A stretch of 64,000 nt of DNA, from the NCBI GenBank assembly GCA_035222895.1, contig JAVYIG010000170.1, positions 434,001-498,000 of the forward strand, in the 5' to 3' direction. A program made the translations under genes and the position numbers. The notes under the pieces are model-generated. The model saw only the letters and a list, made by a program, of their open reading frames with translations. It did not search any database and had not been told where the DNA came from. Shown piece after piece: positions 24,601 to 28,805 of this stretch; positions within the stretch are counted from its first letter, which is position 1, and the number at the start of each line of letters is the position of its first letter. The DNA comes from Strongylocentrotus droebachiensis (lineage: Eukaryota > Echinodermata > Echinoidea > Camarodonta > Strongylocentrotidae).

Positions 24601-24603
24601 TGA
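429..24603 (+). CDS. WDR81: WDR81 orthologue, C-terminal 1,267 residues (18 coding exons, 5' partial)
   Basis: Eighteen exons with GT donors and AG acceptors join in one frame of 3,804 nt ending at TGA 24601-24603. Exon coordinates are in the following entries. The order of segments matches vertebrate WDR81 as I recall it: a post-BEACH region, a long helical middle, a variable linker, then seven WD40 blades ending in a SDNGSIFLLA-like terminus. Human WDR81 is about 1,940 residues, so roughly 670 N-terminal residues, including the BEACH domain, lie upstream of the window. Known role of the family: with WDR91 it restrains class III PI3-kinase activity on endosomes and promotes early-to-late endosome conversion; it also acts in p62-linked aggrephagy. 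Human variants cause cerebellar ataxia and hydrocephalus. All introns carry transposon debris. The first codon is not in the window, so no start was chosen. Confidence 0.93.
771..1020 (+). repeat. tRNA-derived SINE, copy 1 (intron 1)
   Basis: A tRNA-like head begins GTCGTGGTCTAGAGGG, with a B-box-like GGTTTGAGTCC at 820-830. An unrelated body follows (GGCACTAATGTCCTTTGGCA onward, then a GAATGCTTGAGC stretch). A second, internally deleted copy is at 8203-8392, so this is a dispersed family. The style matches tRNA SINEs recalled from sea urchin genomes. Confidence 0.75.
1403..2829 (+). CDS. WDR81: WDR81 exon 2 of window, large central exon
   Basis: This 1,427 nt exon begins after tttttcAG (1401-1402) and ends ATAG|gtgaga at 2829. 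Its first two thirds encode helical sequence (for example FPEYFQSLHQFLAELHLQRF). About 2100-2340 encodes a strongly acidic stretch rich in Glu and Asp, followed by a Ser/Pro-rich stretch to about 2560, probably disordered. Folded sequence resumes with LASESIMWLA-type helices and the conserved-looking MHEDVDANEIG end. The reading frame stays open 167 nt into the intron (stop at 2994-2996), so intron retention would give a truncated protein. The donor at 2829/2830 is chosen because only it joins in phase to exon 3. Confidence 0.92.
3405..3480. repeat. Dispersed short repeat with CTCAAAGCGCTTTATA core
   Basis: The motif TATTTATATAGTGCC..., then CTCAAAGCGCTTTATA recurs in related form at 13509-13690 (TATATAGCGC, CTAAGCGCTTTACAAA) and 14537-14610 (TATAAAGCGCATAATA). 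Two of the three copies are preceded by TAA repeats. I cannot name the family. Confidence 0.5.
3490..3990 (-). pseudogene. Non-LTR retrotransposon ORF1 remnant
   Basis: Read on the minus strand, a basic start (MPRKLKPKGRDEAVMDD, Met at 3989) is followed, after at least one frameshift near 3830, by a coiled-coil-like segment (DLEERQKEITTLHEKFNIL). Then comes QYSPRNYLRFHRI, close to the QYSRRN.LRI.GI motif that opens the RNA-binding region of L1-type ORF1 proteins, and ENTDQLII. An in-frame stop and the frame changes show it is dead. It belongs to a different copy from the RT tail at 4124-4453, because on the minus strand that tail lies 5' of this ORF1. Confidence 0.7.
4124..4453 (-). pseudogene. 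Non-LTR retrotransposon ORF2 C-terminal remnant
   Basis: This 109-codon minus-strand frame has YSLRSRSDPLLLQILRINLK, then SGPTIWNSLPLNI and REISRF. The pattern Y.LRS...LL.P...K..FS..GP..WNSLP is the common tail of CR1/L2/Jockey-type reverse transcriptases. No upstream RT domain is visible, so it is a 5'-truncated insertion. Confidence 0.75.
4541..4683 (+). CDS. WDR81: WDR81 exon 3
   Basis: It follows ggctcAG (to 4540) and ends ACT|gtaagt at 4683, phase 0. It encodes a block around LKCLTDIAVLYGDQFIFQQY, which corresponds to the recalled vertebrate segment with a YGE..L.YQYLPYI motif. It joins exon 2 through a split Asp codon. Confidence 0.9.
4684..5212 (+). other. WDR81 intron 3
   Basis: A unique-looking AT-rich intron. 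Open frames on the minus strand here (4841-5319) are composition artefacts that overlap exon 4. Nothing else seen. Confidence 0.6.
5213..5332 (+). CDS. WDR81: WDR81 exon 4
   Basis: Forty complete codons lie between tgctacAG (to 5212) and CAG|gtcaga at 5332. It encodes a basic stretch, then LISSVVLLRHILPYLTDSSL, matching the HEAT-like helix pair of WDR81 (vertebrate counterpart ends YLSDTTLMD). Confidence 0.88.
5679..5775 (+). repeat. Dispersed repeat, copy on + strand (intron 4)
   Basis: The sequence GAGCTGATTTGATGAGATA, then CAAACTAGTGCAGAGGGGCTTTAAA, reappears in reverse complement at 24125-24192 (CTCATCAAATCAGCTC and TTTAAAGCCCTTCTGCCCTAG). The class is unknown. The second copy directly abuts a palindromic foldback element. 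Confidence 0.55.
5952..6180 (+). CDS. WDR81: WDR81 exon 5
   Basis: It follows catgccAG (to 5951) and ends CTTG|gtaatg at 6180, phase 1. It encodes FPSGSQARAVICFKLVDIL and the following ALRIGREM helix. This is one of the best conserved non-propeller blocks of WDR81 (vertebrates: FPSGAQAR, LRIGQEM). Confidence 0.93.
6181..7499 (+). other. WDR81 intron 5
   Basis: 6181-6640 is AT-rich with no recognisable content. 6645-7412 is a minus-strand retrotransposon tail, listed separately. 7413-7499 leads to the exon 6 acceptor. Confidence 0.6.
6645..7412 (-). pseudogene. Non-LTR retrotransposon 3' end with RT C-terminal remnant
   Basis: The minus-strand frame 7412-7038 has TKRALRIIHNVYFRSHTN, then SYPTRQSNHFHIP, RTAFAQKTIIYTGPVFWNN. 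This matches the thumb and tail of CR1/RTE-like reverse transcriptases (H.Y.TR...H.P..RT.F..KS..Y.GP..WN). The + strand 6645-7030, rich in poly-purine (6846-6895), would be its 3' untranslated tail. It is truncated 5' of the thumb. Confidence 0.75.
7500..7700 (+). CDS. WDR81: WDR81 exon 6
   Basis: It follows ttttAG (to 7499) and ends TTAG|gtaagt at 7700. It encodes a Ser/Thr-rich, probably disordered linker (for example GSASDLSTTPHSTGSLPRPS). Identity is supported by splice sites and phase more than by conservation. Confidence 0.85.
8203..8392 (+). repeat. tRNA-derived SINE, copy 2 (intron 6)
   Basis: It begins GTCGTGGTCGATTGGATACA and shares the CTGGACTGT.ATCACA, AATGCT.GAGC.CCTTA and AAGC..GG.TAAT blocks with the copy at 771-1020. 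It lacks the central body of that copy. It ends near GATGTGAGCACTATACAAGA with ATT repeats. Confidence 0.7.
8582..8733 (+). repeat. CT-rich simple repeat forming the exon 7 polypyrimidine tract
   Basis: About 150 nt of nearly pure pyrimidine on the + strand (TCTC with CTGT interruptions) run straight into the exon 7 acceptor. Its length is likely polymorphic, and it supplies the polypyrimidine tract for splicing. Confidence 0.9.
8734..8848 (+). CDS. WDR81: WDR81 exon 7
   Basis: It is preceded by a ~150 nt CT-rich tract and the acceptor cttccAG (to 8733). The donor is GGCAG|gtttgt at 8848, phase 2. The encoded LQEVFTPELAHAAFIPLCRL matches the recalled LQKVFTLEMAYTIYVPF block of vertebrate WDR81. 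Confidence 0.9.
8918..8937 (+). repeat. Poly-C run
   Basis: About 17-19 consecutive C residues after CTACGACCCTC in intron 7. Similar runs occur near 10862, 17430 and 19071. The exact length is prone to sequencing and assembly error. Confidence 0.85.
9094..9192 (+). pseudogene. Decayed duplicate of WDR81 exon 8
   Basis: It aligns with 9252-9353 of exon 8. Shared blocks include CAGATTT.GGCCC, TCCAG, CATGAGA.A, AATGTC.ACCCA, CCCTTTCTCAGA.ATGG and AGTACA. By eye roughly three quarters of bases match. One 3-nt gap keeps frame, but an in-frame TAG and no proper donor make it non-functional. It lies about 160 nt upstream of its parent. Confidence 0.75.
9221..9360 (+). CDS. WDR81: WDR81 exon 8
   Basis: It follows ttgtAG (to 9220) and ends CCCGG|gtaagt at 9360, phase 1. 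It encodes HMERILDNHEQIWAL, corresponding to the vertebrate I..IIPNHEL helix, then a Ser-rich linker. A decayed second copy of much of this exon lies at 9094-9192. Confidence 0.88.
9607..10525 (-). pseudogene. Non-LTR retrotransposon 3' end: RT thumb, tail and 3' UTR
   Basis: On the minus strand from 10525 I read KHLEVTIDQQLKWNKHIEH, then ICAKV, LIKFLGRLHN, a stop, LDEPSLKLFF, and after a frame change NRAGRIILQKILYKH. From 10192 follow VFKILHDLSAPYL and CGASQFNVLP. These are in the order expected for CR1/L2-type reverse transcriptase (YLG..ID..L.W..HI; LQNRA.R.I; GP..WN.LP). Several stops and frameshifts make it dead. 9607-9930 would be the 3' UTR. Confidence 0.8.
10859..10885. repeat. Poly-C followed by poly-A run
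   Basis: GCCCC, a G, then about 13 C and about 9-10 A residues. On the minus strand this reads poly-T then poly-G, so it is not a minus-strand poly(A) tail. Confidence 0.8.
10893..11397 (-). pseudogene. Unassigned minus-strand reading-frame pair
   Basis: Two adjoining minus-strand frames (Met at 11397, 61 codons; then 11192-10893, 99 codons) are balanced in composition and more protein-like than the surrounding AT-rich sequence. On the minus strand AATAAA lies near 10906-10911, just after the second stop. I recognise no domain. A decayed retrocopied gene or cargo of the neighbouring retrotransposon are both possible. Confidence 0.25.
11405..12200 (-). pseudogene. Non-LTR retrotransposon RT-domain remnant
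   Basis: The minus strand encodes KSIGTDGIPMSIL, then LKQAKVVPIYKSGDKTHPSN, the K..G.DGI... and P..K......NYRPIS region opening a LINE-type reverse transcriptase. After a frameshift near 11590 come KIIEKLVQIQL and LANQQFTFAEQSAF. Upstream (12000-12060) SSDVWNVLKS resembles the pre-RT W..L motif. It is interrupted by stops and lacks the catalytic FADD block. Confidence 0.8.
12660..12790 (-). repeat. AT-rich block, possible LINE 3' tail
   Basis: Read on the minus strand, it contains TTATGATGGATTAAATAAAT and repeated AACATA-type words, like the 3' ends of other minus-strand elements here. Weak evidence. Confidence 0.3.
12893..12940 (+). CDS. WDR81: WDR81 exon 9, 48-nt small exon
   Basis: This 48 nt exon lies between tttttgcAG (to 12892) and ATCAG|gtatgt at 12940. 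Both ends are phase 1, so it can be skipped without shifting the frame. It encodes SYLSEDRSWSSSMSS within the Ser-rich linker. It is accepted because phase, splice sites and composition all fit, but it is the least certain exon. Confidence 0.7.
13306..13498 (+). CDS. WDR81: WDR81 exon 10
   Basis: It follows atctAG (to 13305). It encodes SGLITGR-like sequence and MTVIGNRIGPAF, parallel to the vertebrate GSVLVGNRI block, then an Asn/Gly/basic linker. An internal GAAG|gtaaga donor at 13440 would put a stop at the start of the next exon, so the donor at 13498/13499 (phase 2) is chosen. Confidence 0.85.
13509..13690 (+). repeat. Dispersed repeat after (TAA)n (intron 10)
   Basis: TAATAATAATAATAATAG is followed by TTTATATAGCGCATATTACA, then CTCTAAGCGCTTTACAAATA and a GC-richer body. 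It is related to copies at 3405-3480 and 14537-14610. The remainder of the intron to 14312 shows nothing recognisable. Confidence 0.55.
14313..14380 (+). CDS. WDR81: WDR81 exon 11
   Basis: It lies between tttaacAG (to 14312) and CTTGG|gtaagt at 14380, phase 1. It encodes MKGTWLSYWEQYLG, matching the recalled GNWLAYWQYEIG motif just before the WDR81 propeller. Confidence 0.92.
14537..14610 (+). repeat. Dispersed repeat after (TAA)n (intron 11)
   Basis: TAATAATAATAATACAATAT is followed by TTATAAAGCGCATAATAAAC and CTCTATGCACTGTACAAGC, a diverged copy of the repeat at 13509. The rest of intron 11 and intron 12 (15308-15821) shows no recognisable feature. Confidence 0.5.
15248..15307 (+). CDS. 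WDR81: WDR81 exon 12
   Basis: This 60 nt exon follows cctacAG (to 15247) and ends TTCACAG|gtaaga at 15307. It encodes HHDNSMHFCQIKLQTFTG, which leads into the first WD40 blade (vertebrate: FHFHQIRLQSFPG). Confidence 0.9.
15822..16045 (+). CDS. WDR81: WDR81 exon 13, WD40 blades 1 and 2
   Basis: It follows cttgtAG (to 15821) and ends GTTCAT|gtgagc at 16045, phase 0. Blade 1 has GHTSGVKAL and FLSASKDKTVKIWSL, the classical GH...WD signature. Blade 2 begins at YPHHRKTVFDVRLLES and reaches ASCDGNVH, completed by the next exon. Confidence 0.96.
16461..16725 (+). repeat. Direct repeat, left copy (intron 13)
   Basis: It runs from CCCCAATAGACTGTAGTG through ATGAGCTAAATCCATTATTT to CCCCACATCTAAA. The same string of blocks recurs at 17431-17727, about 970 bp further on, with one 36-nt insertion or deletion. 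By eye identity exceeds 85 percent in the second half. Confidence 0.85.
16930..17400 (+). repeat. Interior shared with another intron (dispersed element, copy A)
   Basis: It contains TTTTCGAGTCGAAAATG (a near palindrome) and later TTTTGTGACAGTTAGTACAA, CTTATCCCCTC, GCATAAACAT. The same blocks in the same order occur at 22690-23160. It lies between the two direct repeats, so the repeats plus interior may be one mobile unit. Confidence 0.6.
17431..17727 (+). repeat. Direct repeat, right copy (intron 13)
   Basis: This is the second copy of 16461-16725. It differs by a longer poly-C at its start and an extra segment CTGGGGTTCCTGACTGACCT near 17552. The two copies flank about 700 bp of non-coding sequence, giving a terminal-repeat-like layout. 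Confidence 0.85.
17925..18114 (+). CDS. WDR81: WDR81 exon 14, WD40 blades 2 and 3
   Basis: It follows ttgtcAG (to 17924) and ends CCACTGG|gtaagc, with the exon ending at 18114, phase 1. It starts with VWDPINGAA, completing blade 2, then encodes CMEVMPAPSPCLVVSSGDSS and IRFIDTRHGG of blade 3. Confidence 0.96.
18420..19200 (-). pseudogene. Non-LTR retrotransposon fragment: ORF1 zinc-knuckle end and ORF2 start
   Basis: On the minus strand 19180-19020 reads CVRC, then PTCINCGG, a poly-G run, QHSAVYQGCKESKK. This is the C..C...H....C / CINCGG.H.A...GC knuckle set of Jockey/CR1-type ORF1 proteins. 18848-18603 continues with a hydrophobic-helix tail (NEELITFFVTLLVNF) like ORF1 C-termini. Just beyond, 18580-18420 reads ILQWNAQGMLGHEEEWYQIV and later TQGGGLVTW, resembling the start of the ORF2 endonuclease (LQWN..G..; R.GGG). 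Stops and frameshifts are frequent. Confidence 0.65.
19071..19097 (+). repeat. Long poly-C run inside a retrotransposon knuckle region
   Basis: About 26 consecutive C residues, then G. On the minus strand it sits exactly at the Gly-Gly codons of the CINCGG knuckle, so it probably grew from GGG GGG codons. Confidence 0.85.
19385..19866 (-). pseudogene. Broken gag of a Ty3/Gypsy-like LTR retrotransposon
   Basis: The minus-strand frame from Met at 19866 starts MASSEQIKEFSTLGREMGL, then a charged REREREDREREREHKL helix, then FDAYITKFEMILKSQKVPND and WVLHLISNL. This matches the FD.....D.YL..FE......W....W...L...L capsid N-domain of Gypsy-type gag. A stop follows at 19516, but after a frame change the gag-like sequence resumes (STDDRQKYTVVKSELMQSY, then NLTEEGYRRSFRSVRP) to about 19385. 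Part of the capsid core is missing between the two pieces. The rest of the element (protease, RT, integrase) is absent. Confidence 0.8.
20413..20429 (-). other. Primer-binding site, tRNA-Gln type
   Basis: The + strand TCTCGGTGGGACCTCCA equals the 3' end of eukaryotic tRNA-Gln including CCA, as I recall it. On the minus strand this gives TGGAGGTCCCACCGAGA a few bases inside the LTR edge, where reverse transcription of an LTR element is primed. Confidence 0.8.
20433..21237 (-). mobile_element. 5' long terminal repeat of the Gypsy-like element
   Basis: About 805 bp bounded by TGTCA (20433) and TGACA (ends 21237), the expected inverted termini. It is followed on the minus strand within 4 nt by the primer-binding site, and after a ~550 nt leader by gag. 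A minus-strand AATAAA lies about 20 nt from the inner edge. No second LTR is seen in the window, so the 3' part was lost. The outer boundary is less certain than the inner one. Confidence 0.65.
21334..21473 (+). CDS. WDR81: WDR81 exon 15, WD40 blade 4
   Basis: It follows atttcAG (to 21333) and ends CTACAG|gtgaga at 21473, phase 0. It encodes GLIRCMVVSQDGYTIGVGFS, SGVISMVDLRTG and then the GWRAHEGEILQ start of blade 5. The vertebrate segment is nearly colinear (AGFSSG, LDTRTG, AHEGDILQ). Confidence 0.96.
21490..21551 (+). repeat. Two-copy 31-bp tandem repeat (intron 15)
   Basis: The unit GATGGAGATGGAAAGAGGCA...GAAAAGA occurs at 21490-21520 and exactly again at 21521-21551, immediately after exon 15. 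It is purine-only apart from a few T and C. Confidence 0.85.
21692..21842. repeat. MITE-like element with imperfect terminal inverted repeats
   Basis: GGGACCCGCTTCACAAAGC at the left pairs imperfectly with TTCTGTGAAACACTCCCC at the right. A related TTATGAAACACCCCC end appears at 7401-7420. Boundaries are approximate. Confidence 0.4.
22200..22296 (+). CDS. WDR81: WDR81 exon 16, WD40 blade 5
   Basis: It follows gctccAG (to 22199) and ends CAGAG|gtatgt at 22296, phase 1. It encodes IKAYNNHTFLTSSVDHSMAL followed by W, corresponding to the vertebrate SSSSDHSLTVWKE strand. Confidence 0.95.
22322..22377. repeat. Foldback repeat (intron 16)
   Basis: ACCTGTCTATAAAGACCAC (22322-22340) and GTGATCTTTATAGGCAGGT (22359-22377) are inverted copies with 17 of 19 positions pairing around an 18-nt loop. 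Confidence 0.8.
22690..23160 (+). repeat. Dispersed element, copy B (intron 16)
   Basis: It shares TTTTCCGAGTCGGAAATG, then TTTTGGACACAGTTAGTCCA, GTCATCCCCTC and GCATAAACAT with 16930-17400 in the same order and strand. The flanking direct repeats seen in intron 13 are not obvious here. Confidence 0.55.
23437..23537 (+). CDS. WDR81: WDR81 exon 17, WD40 blade 6
   Basis: It follows attacAG (to 23436) and ends TCTCAG|gtaaaa at 23537, phase 0. It encodes EPVHCLCISDDQVLSATFGN and RIGI, parallel to the vertebrate DPIHTFDLYGSEVV..T.SNKIGV strand set. Confidence 0.94.
23902..24015. repeat. Foldback element 1 in intron 17
   Basis: The left arm (ACAAATAATACACATCA to ATTACCCACAC, ending 23950) and right arm (GTGTGGGTAAT to TGTGTATTATTTGT, 23970-24015) are imperfect inverted repeats around a ~19-nt loop. 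MITE-like. Confidence 0.75.
24125..24192 (-). repeat. Dispersed repeat, minus-strand copy abutting a foldback
   Basis: This is the reverse complement of the repeat at 5679-5775 (TTTAAAGCCCTTCTGCCCTA, ATCTCATCAAATCAGCTC). It is missing about 30 nt of that copy. Confidence 0.55.
24191..24289. repeat. Foldback element 2 in intron 17 with perfect 20-bp ends
   Basis: AATACACCAGTTTACGGTTA (24191-24210) and TAACCGTAAACTGGTGTATT (24270-24289) are exact reverse complements. An inner pair, CGCCATTTTA / TAAAATGGCG, also matches. It looks like a small, fairly young MITE. Confidence 0.85.
24475..24603 (+). CDS. WDR81: WDR81 terminal coding exon 18, WD40 blade 7
   Basis: It follows ctctgcAG (to 24474) and ends with TGA at 24601-24603. 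It encodes SFKGAIGALSVLPLNKLLLV and the terminal ASDNGSIFLLA, colinear with the vertebrate C-terminus LLLGSDNGVIRLLA. This closes the seventh blade. Confidence 0.96.
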   Translation, partial: ASYSSSKLRSDSFKGAIGALSVLPLNKLLLVASDNGSIFLLA

Positions 24604-25336
24604 GCAGAGACGTCCATGATCCAGTCATTTTAACCAAGAGATTGCTTCAAGTTTTAATATCCATAGTAAATGCGTATGCAATATGGTGTAAAAAGCATAG
24701 CTTATATATATATATATATGTTCTATTAGGACATGATAATCTCAAGCACCACTTCGTATGGAAAGAGTTAGTTTTCAATACTGTGTGGATTTCAAGGGAG
24801 AGATGGGCTATTATGTCTTCTTCGGCGCTAGTGTACTTCCGTATCCATTTTGGTCCTAAAAATAAAGACATTATAATTTACACTTTCTCACATGTTTCAT
24901 GGCAACGAAGGGGTGAGGGCGCGATTGTGCAGGTATGTCTTTTTTTTTAGGAAAAATACTCCAAAAGAGATAAGAAAATTGACACAAAACAGAACAAGAT
25001 TTAGTTGGTAGGATATCTCCACGCCGAAGTTACCATAAAAAATGGATATGAAAGTGCACTAGCACCGGTCCTTTCATCCCTGATGAGCAGTTTATTTTTG
25101 TGTGGATAATGTAAAAGAAGCCTGTGGAACTTTTCCAACCCTCCATGGTAAAATGATTAAGCCTTTTTGTCCAGGTGTGTGTAGAATTATATAAAAAGGA
25201 ATATATATTGAAGAAAGCAATTTACACAGTAAGTACAAGGCAATGTTTCCATTGAGGATAAAAGTGCTAATATTTGTGGGCTACGAGGCAACGCCCCTGC
25301 CGGGTCATTAATTATCAATAGAGGGTGGTTGTTTAT

Positions 25337-25520
25337 AATAGGAAATTATACAGTTGGTGGCCGGGCGGCTTCGGCTAAAATAAGTACATGTTTGCATGCA
25401 CATTTGAAACCGAATTACTTCTGTCCTCCTTTATGCAAAATTAATTCGGGTTCAAATGTGCTTGCAAACATGTGTTTATTCCGGCTGCCGGCACTTATCT
25501 CGCAGCGGTAATTCCCTAAT
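25337..25520. repeat. Foldback element near the WDR81 3' end
   Basis: The core arms are 39 nt (25379-25417 and 25442-25480), nearly perfect inverted copies containing ACATGTTTGCA.GCACATTTGAA and CCGAATTA. Weaker pairing extends outward through GGCCGGGCGGCTTCGGC and CCGGCTGCCGGC. It lies between the two candidate poly(A) signals. Confidence 0.8.
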
Positions 25521-25611
25521 TTTGTCTATCCTAATGCCACAACGTTTTTATTTTGAATTACTCATCCTTGTGTACATTGTATAGATCATGCAATATAAAT
25601 GAGTGGTTTGT

Positions 25612-25617
25612 AATAAA
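25612..25617 (+). promoter_or_regulatory. Candidate distal polyadenylation signal AATAAA
   Basis: This is a canonical hexamer about 1.0 kb after the WDR81 stop, followed within 30 nt by CACAAGTTTTAAAAATG. A second hexamer at 24861 is an equally canonical proximal alternative. Confidence 0.45.
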
Positions 25618-25639
25618 CGCACAAGTTTTAAAAATGCTG

Positions 25640-26021
25640 AATGAAATTTCTTAAAGTTGTCTTGTTAATTCTGTGGCTCTGAGTAAAGTGGGTTCCTTGT
25701 GTAAGTGTCACAAAGTGGGTCCCTAAGTTATGGAATTACCCATAACCGCCTTCTTTATAAAAAATGGGGGATAAACAGGATTGCTTAAAAATGTTTGGTA
25801 AAAGTATGTTACTGCAAAAAAAGCAATACATATGAAGTGCCACAGGGATTTTAAAACGAACTTACCGTTCAAATCTAGATGATGTTAAAAAGGCTATTAA
25901 TAAATTTACAACATAAATAGGGGACATTATTTACTTGCCCAAATATTTCAGAAATTTCAATACCCACATATAAGTTGACAGTTTTTAATTTTGCAATTTG
26001 CAAAAAATACTATTATTACAA
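25640..26021. other. Intergenic, no recognisable content
   Basis: AT-rich sequence downstream of the likely gene end. I see no gene or named repeat before the R repeat begins near 26022. Confidence 0.5.
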
Positions 26022-26468
26022 AGTTTTAGTATGAGGTCATGAATTTGTTTCAAATGAACATATTGGAAGCCTATGATATTCACTGATCCTTGTCACAGTT
26101 GAAATCGAGTCTTAAGTTATGAAATTGTAAATAATAAACTCTTTATGTTGTATAGCCCCCTCTCAAGGTCAAGATATTAATTAAGCTATAAATCAATGTT
26201 TATTAACTAAAATCGACCCTATAACTATTCCCGTTTGAAAATTATATATGACAACTACATATTGTGAGATTTTCATGGTCGTAGCTACCATTGAACAGGA
26301 GCACCGGTAAATTTTTATATTCAATTTTTCTCGAAAGTAGGAGTGTTTTAGGAGCTAATGTTTGTAGTGCGTATAACACATCCACAGGGCATCCAAATAT
26401 ATCAAAATTGTAAAGAATCAAGATCCACCCAATTTTCAAAATTTCCCCAAACTTTGTATTACCTTTAA
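26022..26468 (+). repeat. R repeat, copy 1
   Basis: It shares long blocks with 28186-28594: GGTCATGAATTTG.TTCAAAT, AGATATTAATTAAGCTATAA, GGTAAATTTTTATATTCAAT, TTTTCTCGAAAG, GGGCATCCAAATATATCAA, TTTCAAAATTTCCCCAA. This copy is about 40 nt longer in its first third. Confidence 0.85.
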
Positions 26469-26585
26469 TACTGGGTAAACATGAAATATTATCGTTAGAA
26501 CAGACACATAAACAAATCTACCTTCATCGCTACAAATCTGGGGAGGAAACGGAGGATCTACTACGAAATGCCAAACTTCATGTAT

Positions 26586-26765
26586 AACCCTTTGCCATTT
26601 TTCCAAAAAGGGGCGATTTATCCCAAATTTGCCTTTAATTCCCTTTTTTGTGAACAAAGGGGATGTTTGGGCTATCATGACAAGAAAAAGGAGAGGATAG
26701 AAATTTTCATTTTATTGGCAAAAACTTTTCCAAAAAGTGGTGATTTTCGAATTTATCCCAAATTA
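26586..26765 (+). repeat. Isolated diverged monomer of the downstream satellite
   Basis: The order CCATTTTTCCAAAAAGGGGCGAT, TTTGTGAACAAA, GGGGATGTTTGGGCTATCATG, AGGAGAGGATAGAAATTTTC and TTGGCAAAAAC, TTTTCGAATTTATCC is that of an array monomer, with many substitutions. It covers about one and a quarter units and lies 2.0 kb before the array, just after R copy 1. Confidence 0.85.
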
Positions 26766-27033
26766 GAGAAAGAGAGAAAGAGAAAATATCAGCGTATGAT
26801 CACAACCTTTTAGTGGCTATCACAAAACCAACATTAAAATGTCAGTGTATGAATTCAAAGTGAAGGTGGATTTTCGCATAAATATATCAAGTATTTGAAA
26901 ATGAGAACACATATATTTTCAGGATGCATTTGTCATCTTGGTCCAACATGTATTGCAATCAAGTATTAACAATAAAATGACGTTATTATTGGCATTACGT
27001 TATTTCACGTAATGAAATAATGGGGCAGTTTTG

Positions 27034-27290
27034 ATCTTGCAAAGAAATATTTAGAATATGTTCTCTATCTGAAAGAGTAATAGGATTCAAATAGCAAATA
27101 TCATTATCATCATCTTCATTATCACCATTATCATAATCACATCACCATTATGATGAGGATAATCTTGCAAAGAAATATTTAGAATATGTTCTCTATCTGA
27201 AAGAGTATTAGGATTCAAATAGCAAATATCATTATCATCATCTTCATTTTCACCATTATCATAATCATCATCACATCACCATTATGATCA
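27034..27290 (+). repeat. Two-copy ~128-bp tandem duplication
   Basis: The unit ATCTTGCAAAGAAATATTTA...GGATTCAAATAGCAAATATC plus a CATTAT tail starts at 27034 and again at 27162, with very few differences. The tails merge into the microsatellite. Confidence 0.85.
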
Positions 27291-27910
27291 CCATTATACA
27301 CATTATTATCACCATCATTATTATTATCACCATCATTATCACCATCATTATCAGCATCATTATCATTATCATTACCAATCATTATCAACATCATTATCAG
27401 CATCATCATCACCAAACATTATCAGCATCATCATCATTATCATAATCAGCATCATTATCAGCATCATTATCAACATCATTATTAGCATCATTATCAACAG
27501 CATCATCACAAATCATTATCATTATCAGCATCATCACAAATCATTATCATTATCAGCATCATTATCACCAAACATTATCAGCATCATCATCATTATCAAC
27601 ATCATTATCATTATCAACATCAGCATCACCAATCATTATCAACATCATTATCATTATCAGCATCAGCATCACCAATCATTATCAACATCATTATTAGCAT
27701 CATTATCAACAGCATCATCAAAAATCATTATCATGATCAGCATCAGCATCACCAATCATTATCAACATCATTATTAGCATCATTTATCCACAGCATCATC
27801 AAAAATCATTATCATGATCAGCATCATTATCACCATCACCAATCATTATCAACATCATTATCACCATCATTATCAACGTCATTATCAGCATCGTTATCAT
27901 TATCATCACC
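27096..27910 (+). repeat. CAT/TAT/CAG-type trinucleotide-rich microsatellite
   Basis: About 800 bp of CATTAT, CATCAT, CAGCATCAT and AACATCATTATCA words. Some longer units repeat, for example CACCAATCATTATCAACATC. The minus-strand Met/Asp/Asn-rich frame here is a by-product. Confidence 0.9.
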
Positions 27911-28185
27911 TTTGCATGTATAACTGGCGAGTACATGAATCATTCTTGCGTTCCCCATAAATAGCCCATCCTCTTACCTATTTATCGATGAACTTTGGCA
28001 GTGTTTTCTAGACCAGTGCACGTACGTACATTGTCACTTCCGAAGACCACCCAGTTCCAAGCTGCACTTTATCCAGTCGAACCGATGTCAGAGTGGAGAG
28101 GTATATTGACATGCTCTGCATGTTAAAACAGGAAAGAGGTTTGTGATGAAAAATATCGGAAATCGTACATATAACTTAAAGGTAA

Positions 28186-28594
28186 TAATTTTGGTATGGG
28201 GTCATGAATTTGGTTCAAATGAACATATTGGAAGCATATGCGATCCTACAATATTCAGTGAATAAAGTCTTTATCTCCTTCTCAAGGTCCAGATATTAAT
28301 TAAGCTATAAAACAATGTTTCTTGACTAAAATCGACCGATTAGCTGTTCCCGTTTGGAAATTATATATCAAAACTGCATATTCTGAGATGGCCGTATAAG
28401 CTATTTAAATTTATCAAAATTTACTGGGAGCACTGGTAAATTTTTATATTCAATTTTTCTCGAAAGCAGAAGTATTTTAGGGGCTAAATTTTCTAGTGCT
28501 TATAATCCATCCTCAGGGGCATCCAAATATATCAACATTTTCAATAATCACTATCCGGCCATTTTCAAAATTTCCCCAATTTTTGTATTACCTT
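28186..28594 (+). repeat. R repeat, copy 2, adjoining the satellite
   Basis: It is the counterpart of 26022-26468 with about 80 percent matching by eye. It ends at TTTTTGTATTACCTTTAA as copy 1 does (TTTGTATTACCTTTAA). The satellite begins about 210 nt downstream. Confidence 0.85.
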
Positions 28595-28695
28595 TAAAAA
28601 AAAAGATACATGTACATGGGCAACTTTTGTCAAATACGTCGTGCTCATGTTTATGATATACATTAAAACTAAATGTTGCCTTTTTAATAGGCCAG

Positions 28696-28696
<1 letters not shown>

Positions 28697-28733
<37 letters not shown>
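28697..28733. repeat. (TA)n dinucleotide repeat
   Basis: TATAATATATATATA... about 36 nt, between R copy 2 and the satellite start. Confidence 0.9.
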
Positions 28734-28735
<2 letters not shown>

Positions 28736-28805
28736 GGACTGACTTACCGTACACGGGATGATTGCCTTAGTATATATGGAAAAAAATATTATGGAGTAAA
28801 TCCGA

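Larger units (their letters stand above)
24604..25630 (+). other. Probable WDR81 3' UTR with two candidate poly(A) signals
   Basis: No further coding exon is visible after the stop. AATAAA occurs at 24861-24866 (proximal) and 25612-25617 (distal, just after TGGTTTGT). A long foldback repeat (25379-25480) lies between them, so choosing the distal site would put a hairpin in the mRNA. Which site is used cannot be decided from sequence alone. Confidence 0.5.

Noticed and set aside
26133..26138. AATAAA as the WDR81 poly(A) signal
   Set aside because: It falls inside dispersed repeat R, 1.5 kb past the stop; earlier hexamers at 24861 and 25612 are better placed.
27215..27415. Minus-strand Met/Asp/Asn-rich frame
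   Set aside because: It is a translation of the CATTAT microsatellite.
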